Shown: positions 1 to 8,139 of the stretch, one piece after another | How positions within the stretch are numbered: the stretch's first letter is position 1 | Layout of the letters: the number at the start of each line of letters is the position of its first letter | Source of the DNA: Clostridia bacterium | Lineage (GTDB): Bacteria > Bacillota > Clostridia > UBA1381 > UBA9506 | Reading direction: 5' to 3' | Assembly: GCA_017546245.1 (NCBI GenBank) | Contig: JAFYXI010000022.1 | Location: 1-64,000, forward strand | DNA length: 64,000 bases | Made by a program: the position numbers and the translations under genes | The notes under the pieces: model-generated | The model's input: the letters and a program-made list of their open reading frames with translations, nothing else | Database searches by the model: none | Told to the model about the DNA's origin: nothing

Positions 1-233
1 AACTGTTTGACAGCGGGGTACGTGTTGAGCTTGACAGCCGAAATGAAAAAATCGGTTACAAGATAAGACAGGCACAGATGGAAAAAGTTCCGTATATGAT
101 AATAGTGGGCGAAAAAGAGCAGGCAGATGGTATGGTTTCTGTACGTTCAAGAAAAGATGGCGATAAAGGTGCAATGCCACGCAAAGAATTTATTGATGAA
201 ATCTTAACAGAAATCAAAGAAAGAAGAAGATAA
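1..233 (+). CDS. thrS: Threonyl-tRNA synthetase, C-terminal end (partial)
   Basis: The left edge of the window cuts this gene; the readable frame starts at base 3 and ends at TAA 231-233, giving about 76 residues. They match the C-terminal anticodon-binding domain of ThrS, with the recognisable runs RVELDSRNEKIGYKIR, VPYMIIVGEKE and VSVRSRKDGDKG. The enzyme charges tRNA-Thr in the cytoplasm. The upstream part, and any T-box leader, is outside the window. The TRAP homologue follows after 45 bases on the same strand and is probably co-transcribed. Identification is firm because this domain end is highly conserved. Confidence 0.93.
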   Translation, partial: LFDSGVRVELDSRNEKIGYKIRQAQMEKVPYMIIVGEKEQADGMVSVRSRKDGDKGAMPRKEFIDEILTEIKERRR

Positions 234-278
234 ATAATAATTTGTACAAAATGAACTATCATTTATAGGAGGAAACAA

Positions 279-512
279 ATGAGCGCAGAAGCTGTTTTTG
301 GACAGTCCAACGATTTTATTGCAGTAAAAGCTGAAGAAGACGGTGTTTGCATCATTGGCTTAACCCGTGGAAAAGATACACGTTTTCATCATACCGAAAA
401 GCTTGATAAGGGCGAGGTATATATTGCCGAATTTACAGAAATGACCTCAGCGATGAAAATTAAGGGTAAAGCAAAAATCTATACAAAGCACGGCATTATC
501 GAATCTGAATAA
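279..512 (+). CDS. mtrB: TRAP, trp RNA-binding attenuation protein (MtrB)
   Basis: A 77-residue protein that aligns almost without gaps to Bacillus subtilis MtrB as I recall it (shared [27 protein letters not shown]). TRAP forms an 11-subunit ring that binds tryptophan between subunits and wraps (G/U)AG-repeat RNA to attenuate trp genes. Taking an offset of +4 from B. subtilis numbering, the pocket threonines T29 and T53 and the RNA-contacting K41 and K60 are kept. The pocket glutamine (Gln47 in B. subtilis) is E51, and the RNA-contacting Arg58 is K62. An AGGAGG site at 268-273 sets the start. It lies behind thrS, not next to folE as in B. subtilis. No trp genes or anti-TRAP are present in the window. 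Confidence 0.9.
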   Translation: MSAEAVFGQSNDFIAVKAEEDGVCIIGLTRGKDTRFHHTEKLDKGEVYIAEFTEMTSAMKIKGKAKIYTKHGIIESE

Positions 513-529
513 GATAGGGGACTAAAGCT

Positions 530-727
530 ATGTGGATGGTAGTATATATTGCGCAGACTTCAGAAACTGCAGAAAAAATACGTAGTCTGCTTCAAGAGGC
601 AGGATTACTCGTAAAAGTCAGAGCAGTTAATCAGACACAGGCAGAAAAATACGGCTGCTACGAAATATTAGTTACCGAATCTGAACTTGATGCGGCACAC
701 AGTATTATAATTGAAAAGGCGCTGTAA
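530..727 (+). CDS. Small DUF2007-like protein
   Basis: A 65-residue soluble protein beginning MWMVVYIA, with a ferredoxin-like beta-alpha-beta pattern: an N-terminal strand, a helix (TAEKIRSLLQEAGLL), a middle strand, and YEILV followed by a helix ending in the C-terminus. Similar short proteins sit upstream of pfkA or accD in many Clostridia and resemble the DUF2007 signal-transducing family; some databases mislabel them as glutamate decarboxylase. I know of no biochemical role. The gene follows mtrB by 17 bases and has a GGGGAC-type ribosome site. Being real rests on its strong start, its spacing and the family pattern. Confidence 0.65.
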   Translation: MWMVVYIAQTSETAEKIRSLLQEAGLLVKVRAVNQTQAEKYGCYEILVTESELDAAHSIIIEKAL

Positions 728-735
728 AAATTAAG

Positions 736-770
736 ACAAGTATCTGCTGCGTGCACGACACTTGTTGTTT
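736..770 (+). terminator. Weak hairpin after the mtrB group
   Basis: ACAAGT (736-741) pairs with ACTTGT (760-765), extended by TC/GA across a mismatch and followed by TGTTTT. The stem is short with a large loop, so this is only a possible terminator between the thrS-mtrB group and pfkA. Confidence 0.3.
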
Positions 771-847
771 TAACAAAAAATAACGATTATTACAAATAAA
801 CGAAGGATTGTAAAGATATTTTTATAATCCGAGAGGAGAAAAGCTGT

Positions 848-1810
848 ATGAAAAGAATTGGTGTATTAACAAGCGGTGGCGATGCTCCGGGTATGAATGC
901 TGCAATACGTGCGGTTGTTCGCGGCGGTATTCATTACGGCATGGAGGTTATCGGTATCCATAAAGGCTATAACGGTCTTATAAACGGTGATTATGAAATT
1001 ATGTCTGCACGCAGCGTTTCTGATATTTTACACAGAGGCGGAACAATTTTGCAGACTGCCCGTTGTTTGGAGTTTAAAGAGCAGCCGGGTATAAAAAAGG
1101 CTGTAAGAATGGCAAAAGATATAAAACTTGAAGGCTTGGTGGTAATCGGCGGTGACGGTTCATTTAAGGGCGCTCGCGATTTATCTGCTGCCGGTCTTCC
1201 GACGGTTGGTATTCCCGGAACGATTGATAACGACATTGCATGTACAGACTATACAATCGGATTTGATACAGCTCTTAATACTGCCCGTGATGCAATAGAT
1301 AAAATACGTGATACTGCACATTCGCACGAACGTTGCTCGGTTGTTGAGGTTATGGGCAGAGATGCCGGCTATATTGCAGCGTATGTTGCAATGGCGTGCG
1401 GTGCAGAAGTTGCAATTGTTCCTGAAGAAAATTTTGATTTTGAACGCGATATTATTATGCCGATTAAAGAGGGTAAAATGCGCGGTAAAAAGCAAAATCT
1501 GATAATTGTTGCCGAAGGTGTAGGCGGAAGTGTTGAAATGGCTAAAGCTATTCAGAAAGAAACAGGAATCGAAACCCGTGCAACAATCTTAGGTCACATT
1601 CAGCGTGGCGGAAGCCCGACTGTTACAGACAGAATTATTGCAAGTCAGATGGGTGTTCACGCAGTTGAACTTTTAGCAAACGGCGTTGGCAACAGAATAG
1701 TTGCAAAACAAAAAGATAAAATTGTTGATTACGATATTATGGAAGGTCTTAATATGGAGAAAAAGATGGGAAATGAAATATTAAACCTTTCTAAAATTCT
1801 TAGTATGTAA
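848..1810 (+). CDS. pfkA: ATP-dependent 6-phosphofructokinase
   Basis: A 320-residue enzyme of the usual bacterial length that phosphorylates fructose 6-phosphate to fructose 1,6-bisphosphate in glycolysis. The ATP site GGDAPGMN is at residues 10-17, and GGDGS with Gly104 (the ATP-type residue) is at 101-105. GTIDND carries the catalytic Asp127. MGRDAGY and GHIQRGG contribute to substrate binding. A GAGAGGAGA site at about 831-839 sets the ATG. It stands alone between a weak hairpin upstream and the gdhA control region downstream. The numbering of the key residues matches the well-studied Bacillus enzyme exactly, so the call is firm. Confidence 0.97.
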   Translation: MKRIGVLTSGGDAPGMNAAIRAVVRGGIHYGMEVIGIHKGYNGLINGDYEIMSARSVSDILHRGGTILQTARCLEFKEQPGIKKAVRMAKDIKLEGLVVIGGDGSFKGARDLSAAGLPTVGIPGTIDNDIACTDYTIGFDTALNTARDAIDKIRDTAHSHERCSVVEVMGRDAGYIAAYVAMACGAEVAIVPEENFDFERDIIMPIKEGKMRGKKQNLIIVAEGVGGSVEMAKAIQKETGIETRATILGHIQRGGSPTVTDRIIASQMGVHAVELLANGVGNRIVAKQKDKIVDYDIMEGLNMEKKMGNEILNLSKILSM

Positions 1811-1838
1811 TATTTTTAATGAAAACTGCATAAAAACC

Positions 1839-1863
1839 TCGTGTTTTTTAATAAAAACGGTTA
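1839..1863 (+). repeat. 25-base element, copy 1 (upstream of gdhA)
   Basis: This stretch matches 48516-48540 (5' leader of the TolC-like gene) at 24 of 25 positions, same orientation; the single difference is C versus T near the right end. The core contains GTTTTT-TAAT-AAAAAC, an inverted repeat. Function unknown. Confidence 0.5.
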
Positions 1864-1874
1864 TCGTGAACTTG

Positions 1875-1917
1875 AAATGAAATTTTTGTTGCGAAAAATT
1901 TCATTTTGTGGTAGAAT
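1875..1917 (+). promoter_or_regulatory. gdhA promoter overlapping a 13-bp inverted repeat
   Basis: AAATGAAATTTTT (1875-1887) is perfectly complementary to 1894-1906 across a 6-base loop. A sigma-A-like promoter lies over it: TTGCGA (1889-1894), a 17-base spacer, TAGAAT (1912-1917). The -35 box occupies the loop and edge of the inverted repeat, so the repeat could be a repressor operator. It could instead serve as a pfkA terminator, but the run of T after it is short. Confidence 0.5.
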
Positions 1918-1934
1918 GATGCTTGTATTGTTAA

Positions 1935-3305
<1,371 letters not shown>

Positions 3306-3324
3306 TTTAAGAAGATAATTGTTA

Positions 3325-3353
3325 ACACCCGACCAAGCGGTCGGGTGTTTTTG
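3325..3353 (+). terminator. gdhA terminator
   Basis: ACACCCGACC (3325-3334) and GGTCGGGTGT (3339-3348) form a perfect 10-bp GC-rich stem with loop AAGC, followed by a T run. It separates gdhA from the convergent sigG. Confidence 0.92.
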
Positions 3354-3363
3354 TAATGAATAA

Positions 3364-4137
3364 CTATATATACTTCTTCATTCTGTCAAGTGCACCTTTT
3401 TCGAGGCGCGAAACCTGTGCCTGTGATATTCCTATTTCGTCAGCTACCTCCATTTGAGTTCTGCCGGAGAAAAAACGCAGATTTATAATGTGCTTTTCGC
3501 GGTCAGAAAGCCTTTTCATTGCCTCTTTAAGTGCGATTTCTTCAAGCCAGGATTCGTCTGTATTTTTAGTATCCTTTACCTGATCCATTACAAAAATTGT
3601 GTCAGTTCCGTCGTTATATGCCGGCTCGTAGAGAGATACCGGGTCTTGTATCGCCTCTAAAGCAAAAACTATGTCTTCTTTTGGAATGTCAATAAGTTTT
3701 GCAAGCTCTTCGACCGTAGGCTCTTTAGAGTGCTCATTTATATATGCCTCTTTCGCCTTTAGTGTTTTATAAGCGATGTCACGCATCGAACGGCTTACAC
3801 GTATCGAATTGTTATCTCTTAGATAGCGGCGGATTTCGCCGATTATCATAGGTACAGCATATGTGGAAAATCTTACGTTATGTGATGTGTCAAAGTTGTC
3901 AATTGCCTTAATTAAACCTATGCAGCCTATCTGAAATAAATCATCAGGATTTTCGCCTCTGGCTGAAAAACGTTGAATAATGCTTAAAACCAACCTTAAA
4001 TTTCCGCCTATAAAAGTTTCGCGAGCCTGCATATCGCCTTGCTTTATTTTTTCAAAAAGTGCCATTTTTTCATCATTTGTAAGCACAGGAAGCTTAGAAG
4101 TGTTTACACCGCAAATTTCTACTTTGTTCGCCATCAT
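3364..4137 (-). CDS. sigG: Sporulation sigma factor SigG
   Basis: A 257-residue late forespore sigma factor that directs RNA polymerase to forespore genes after engulfment. The N-terminus NKVEICGVNTSKLPVL is the SigG hallmark. Region 2 contains NLRLVL, DLFQIGCIGLIKAI and FSTYAVPMIIGEIRR; region 4 contains LSDREKHIINLRFF and the helix-turn-helix EVADEIGISQAQVSRLEKGA. The start is ATG 4137, with an adjacent in-frame ATG at 4134, and AGGGTGA upstream. In B. subtilis and many Clostridia sigG follows spoIIGA-sigE; here it stands alone between gdhA and a Clp gene. I found no convincing GMATR/CATNHTA promoter upstream. Confidence 0.95.
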   Translation of the reverse strand: MMANKVEICGVNTSKLPVLTNDEKMALFEKIKQGDMQARETFIGGNLRLVLSIIQRFSARGENPDDLFQIGCIGLIKAIDNFDTSHNVRFSTYAVPMIIGEIRRYLRDNNSIRVSRSMRDIAYKTLKAKEAYINEHSKEPTVEELAKLIDIPKEDIVFALEAIQDPVSLYEPAYNDGTDTIFVMDQVKDTKNTDESWLEEIALKEAMKRLSDREKHIINLRFFSGRTQMEVADEIGISQAQVSRLEKGALDRMKKYI

Positions 4138-4361
4138 ATCACCCTGACCTTTGCCTAAATATATGATTTAACAGTACAGAGTTATATTTTCCAATTTAAG
4201 TAAAAAATATACTGAATTTGGAAATGGATATTTTTGTTTAAATTATTGCAAAGTTGTAAACTTTTTAAGTTTAGGCTTTTTATTCGTTGTATTTTATGGT
4301 AGAATTATTTACATAAAAATTAAGATATAAAATAGTGATAATATACAGATAAGGTGATTTT

Positions 4362-6680
4362 ATGAATATGTTATGCATAAGATGCAAAAAACAGCCTGCG
4401 GTTGTTTTTGTAAATAAGATGGACACAGCCACAAAAGAGCAGACCACAGACGGTTACTGCTTAAATTGTGCGCGTGAATTAGGTCTTGCGCCGGTCGATA
4501 ATATTTTAAAGAGCATGGGTCTTACCCAAGAGCAATATGACGAAATAAGCAGCGGCATGAACGAGCTTATGTCAAGTATGGATGAATTTGACCCTGATGA
4601 TTTTGATGGTGAAGATATGGAAAATCAGCCTCTTGCAATGATGGGTAATTTTAAAGATATGCTTTCTAACTTTATGGGTGGCGGCAATTCAAATACTCAA
4701 AACGAAAGTAGTGGCGGCGGCACCAAAACCGCAACTAAAAAGCAGAAAAAAGAAAAACAAAGACTTTTAGACGGTTTTGGTACAAACCTTACCAGAAAGG
4801 CATCACAGCGTTTAATTGACAGAATTATCGGAAGAGATAAAGAAATTGACCGTGTAATTCAGATTTTAAACCGTCGTTCTAAGAACAATCCCGTTCTTTT
4901 AGGCGAACCGGGTGTAGGTAAAACTGCAATTGCTGAGGGTTTAGCTGTCAGAATCGTTGAAAAAAGAGTTCCTCCAAAGCTTTATAATAAAGAGGTATAT
5001 CTGCTTGACTTTACCGCTATTGTTGCAGGAACACAGTTCAGAGGACAGTTTGAGGCACGTCTTAAAAAACTGCTTGAAGAAGCAAAAGAGCTGGGAAATA
5101 TTATTTTGGTAATAGACGAGCTTCATAATATTGTAGGTGCAGGCGATGCCGAGGGCGCAATGAGTGCGGCAAATATTTTAAAGCCGGCTTTGGCACGAGG
5201 GGATATTCAGGTTTTGGGTGCAACAACCTTAGATGAATATCGTAAACACATAGAAAAGGATTCGGCATTAGAGCGTCGTTTTCAGCCGGTTAAGGTTGAT
5301 GAACCCTCAATTGCTGATACTATTGAAATAATTAAAGGAATACGTGATTATTACGAAAAATTTCATCACGTTAAAATTTCTGACGAGGTAACCGAGCAGG
5401 CGGTAATTATGTCTGAAAGATATATTACAGACCGTTTTCTGCCTGATAAAGCCATAGATATAATTGACGAGGCAGGCTCTAAAGCTAACTTAAATAACAA
5501 GGCTTTAGTTCAAATGACACAATTGCAGGAAGACTTGCGCAAGATTCAGATAGAAAAAGAAAATGCTGTGTCGGGTGATTCTCCTGAAGATTATCAGAAA
5601 GCAGCAGAATTAAAGGCTAAAGAATGCGCAATAGTTGAAAAAATGAATGCCTTAGAAGCAAGCGGAATAGATACAGAGCTTACTGTTGAAAATGTTGCCG
5701 AGGTAATTGAAGACTGGACAAATATTCCGGTCAAAAGCATAACCGAGGCAGAAAGCAAAAAGCTTCTTGAACTTGAAGACAGACTTCACGAACGTGTAAT
5801 TGGTCAGAATCACGCAATAGAGTTAATTGCGCAGGCGATAAGACGCAACAGAGCAAGACTTACCAAAATCCGCAGACCTGTGTCGTTTATATTTGTCGGT
5901 CCTACCGGTGTTGGCAAAACTGAACTTGCCAAAACCTTAGCTCAGGTTATGTTCGACAGCGAAGATGCGATGATTCGTGTCGATATGTCAGAATATATGG
6001 AAAAGCACACGGTATCGAAACTTATCGGCGCACCTCCGGGATATGTTGGTTATGACGAAGCCGGTCAGCTTACTGAAAAGGTGCGCAGAAAGCCGTATTC
6101 TATTATTTTGCTTGATGAGATTGAAAAAGCACACGAAGATGTGTTTAACATCTTGCTGCAGATTTTAGATGACGGCAGAGTTGCCGACAGTCATGGCAGA
6201 ATGGTTAATTTTGAAAATACTGTTATTATAATGACATCAAATGCCGGTACAAATCATATATCTTCAAGCTACGGATTTAATAAAACAGAGGCTGAATCTG
6301 TACAAAACAGTGTTCAGGCGGCTTTAAAAGATATTTTCAGACCTGAGTTTTTAAACCGTATTGACGATGTTATAGTATTTAATCAGTTAAAGAGAGACGA
6401 GCTTGAAAAGATTGTTGATTTAATGCTTAATGAGCTTGCAGGCGAACTGTTTAAAAAGAATATGATTTTAGATGTGACAAAAGCTGCCCGTGAGTTTATT
6501 TTAGATAAAGGCTATGACGTTAAATTTGGCGCACGTCCGCTTAGAAGAACAATCGAAAAGCATATCCAGAATCCTATTGCAGAAGCAGTTATACGCGGTG
6601 AAGTTAATAAGCACAGTACAATCAATGTAGATGCAGCAGACGGAGAAATAAAAGTAAATATTAAATCGTTAATCGACTAA
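4362..6680 (+). CDS. clpE: Clp unfoldase with N-terminal zinc finger (ClpE type)
   Basis: A 772-residue AAA+ Hsp100 chaperone that unfolds proteins for ClpP. It has no Clp_N repeat domain. It starts with a four-cysteine finger (C5, C8, C33, C36), as in ClpE and McsA, then an acidic, Gly/Asn-rich linker to about residue 130. The first ATPase module has Walker A GEPGVGKT (181-188) and Walker B VIDELHN. The second has GPTGVGKT (513-520) and LLDEIEKAH. The tripeptide YGF sits where the ClpP-docking loop is expected. The ribosome site AAGGTGA sets the start. I saw no CtsR-type heptad repeat upstream. clpP is not in the window. Confidence 0.88.
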   Translation: MNMLCIRCKKQPAVVFVNKMDTATKEQTTDGYCLNCARELGLAPVDNILKSMGLTQEQYDEISSGMNELMSSMDEFDPDDFDGEDMENQPLAMMGNFKDMLSNFMGGGNSNTQNESSGGGTKTATKKQKKEKQRLLDGFGTNLTRKASQRLIDRIIGRDKEIDRVIQILNRRSKNNPVLLGEPGVGKTAIAEGLAVRIVEKRVPPKLYNKEVYLLDFTAIVAGTQFRGQFEARLKKLLEEAKELGNIILVIDELHNIVGAGDAEGAMSAANILKPALARGDIQVLGATTLDEYRKHIEKDSALERRFQPVKVDEPSIADTIEIIKGIRDYYEKFHHVKISDEVTEQAVIMSERYITDRFLPDKAIDIIDEAGSKANLNNKALVQMTQLQEDLRKIQIEKENAVSGDSPEDYQKAAELKAKECAIVEKMNALEASGIDTELTVENVAEVIEDWTNIPVKSITEAESKKLLELEDRLHERVIGQNHAIELIAQAIRRNRARLTKIRRPVSFIFVGPTGVGKTELAKTLAQVMFDSEDAMIRVDMSEYMEKHTVSKLIGAPPGYVGYDEAGQLTEKVRRKPYSIILLDEIEKAHEDVFNILLQILDDGRVADSHGRMVNFENTVIIMTSNAGTNHISSSYGFNKTEAESVQNSVQAALKDIFRPEFLNRIDDVIVFNQLKRDELEKIVDLMLNELAGELFKKNMILDVTKAAREFILDKGYDVKFGARPLRRTIEKHIQNPIAEAVIRGEVNKHSTINVDAADGEIKVNIKSLID

Positions 6681-6685
6681 TGACT

Positions 6686-6715
6686 AACTGCCGCAATTTC
6701 GCGGCAGTTTTGTTG
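6686..6715 (+). terminator. Terminator after the Clp gene
   Basis: AACTGCCGC (6686-6694) pairs with GCGGCAGTT (6701-6709), loop AATTTC, followed by TTTGTT. Confidence 0.9.
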
Positions 6716-6756
6716 TATAATTAAAAATATGCTAATATTGTAATTTTTGTTTAAAT

Positions 6757-6785
6757 TTGACTAATTCGTATAAATATGTTACAAT
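6757..6785 (+). promoter_or_regulatory. Sigma-A promoter for the LRR-GTPase-rho run
   Basis: TTGACT (6757-6762), 17-base spacer, TACAAT (6780-6785). It is the best promoter ahead of the gene at 6881; the three following genes are closely spaced and may share it. Confidence 0.6.
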
Positions 6786-6880
6786 TCTTATATAGTAAAT
6801 AGGTGTTTTTATGCAATGTAAAATAATTTGAATTTTTAAATATATATTGTCAAAAATGTCGAAAAGGAGAGCGTGTAAAC

Positions 6881-8107
6881 ATGTTAAAAAACATCAAAGC
6901 AAACATCACTTTACTTTTGGCGATTTTTATTTCTTTTACTTTAGCAATGGTTTTACCTATTTTGGTTGTAGATGCGGCAGAAGACGGAGAGTATAGGTAT
7001 GATGACTTGCTCAATTATCGTGTAACAAACAACGAAGCAGAAATTATATCTGTAAACTCAACTATTGGTGGAGAACTTATTCTTCCGTCAACTATAAACG
7101 GATGCAAGGTTACGAGTATAAGCGGTTATGCTTTTTGGGGTTCTTCATTTGAATCAATAACACTTCCTGATACTATAATAAGCATAGGTGATAATGCTTT
7201 TGAGGGGGCAGATTCTAAAAGGATAATTTTACCTGACAGCGTAACATCTATAGGTAATAAAATTTTTAGTACTTGTTTATATTTAGAAGAGGTTCGTCTT
7301 TCGGAAAACTGTAACTATGTAAGCCAGCAGGCGTTCGATGGTTGTTTTGCTTTAAAGAATATTAAAATTCCTGATTGTGTAACAAGAATAGAAGCAAACG
7401 CTTTTGCTTATTGCAAAAGTCTCGAAGAACTGAACTTACCTGCCAACCTTGAATACATAGGCGATTATGCGTTTGTCGGATGTAATAAGCTGACAGAGGT
7501 TGAAATTCCGCAAAGCGTTTTAAATATCGGCAGTTTTGCATTTGCGTACAATGATGCACTTAAATTGGCGAATATAAATAGCCCTTTGGCGAATGTCGGT
7601 GAATATTGCTTTTGCTACAATCCGGCGCTTGAGACCATAAGGGTAAACTCAAAAACTATAGGAAAAAATGCTTTTTATAATTGTTCGTCATTAAAAAATA
7701 TTTATATTTCAAAAAACGTTAAAGCTATAGGTGTTGCTGTTCTTTATGGCAGTCCGGTTGAGAATATATATTATTCAGGTACAAAAAAACAATGGGATGA
7801 AATTGTGATAGAGACGGGAAATGCTGAACTTGAGAATAAAGATGATATTATTTTTGTGTCGACAAATACAATGTTAGAGTCCGGCAAATATATTATAAAA
7901 ACAGAGGGCGATATTACCGATTGCCTGTTATTGTTTGCTTGCTTTAATGATAACTGTATGGAATATGTGCGCGTAATTAATTGTACGTCTTCGAATGAAT
8001 ATGTGGTATCAATGCCTGAAAATATTGTTTATGATGATATAAAAATATATGTATGGGACAAACAATTAAAGCCGATTTTTGAAGGCGAAAGTGCACCTTT
8101 ATCCTAA
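6881..8107 (+). CDS. Secreted BspA-type leucine-rich-repeat protein
   Basis: A 408-residue exported protein. A signal peptide with a long hydrophobic stretch (about residues 10-32) ends near VDAAED. Residues about 60-310 hold around ten LRR_5/BspA-type repeats of about 23 residues, with the pattern IxLPxxVxxIGxxAFxxCxxL. The last 75 residues form a small beta domain ending DIKIYVWDKQLKPI, which resembles the C-terminus of the cohesin protein at 45126. No LPXTG or S-layer anchor is visible, so it may be released. BspA-type repeats usually mediate adhesion or protein binding; the ligand here is unknown. It follows its own promoter and lies 32 bases before the GTPase-nuclease gene. Confidence 0.82.
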   Translation: MLKNIKANITLLLAIFISFTLAMVLPILVVDAAEDGEYRYDDLLNYRVTNNEAEIISVNSTIGGELILPSTINGCKVTSISGYAFWGSSFESITLPDTIISIGDNAFEGADSKRIILPDSVTSIGNKIFSTCLYLEEVRLSENCNYVSQQAFDGCFALKNIKIPDCVTRIEANAFAYCKSLEELNLPANLEYIGDYAFVGCNKLTEVEIPQSVLNIGSFAFAYNDALKLANINSPLANVGEYCFCYNPALETIRVNSKTIGKNAFYNCSSLKNIYISKNVKAIGVAVLYGSPVENIYYSGTKKQWDEIVIETGNAELENKDDIIFVSTNTMLESGKYIIKTEGDITDCLLLFACFNDNCMEYVRVINCTSSNEYVVSMPENIVYDDIKIYVWDKQLKPIFEGESAPLS

Positions 8108-8139
8108 TATGTGATTAATAAAAATTATACGGAGGAAGA

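Noticed and set aside
4138-4361. Sigma-F/G promoter ahead of sigG
   Set aside because: I looked for GMATR and CATNHTA boxes at the right spacing on the minus strand and found only poor matches.
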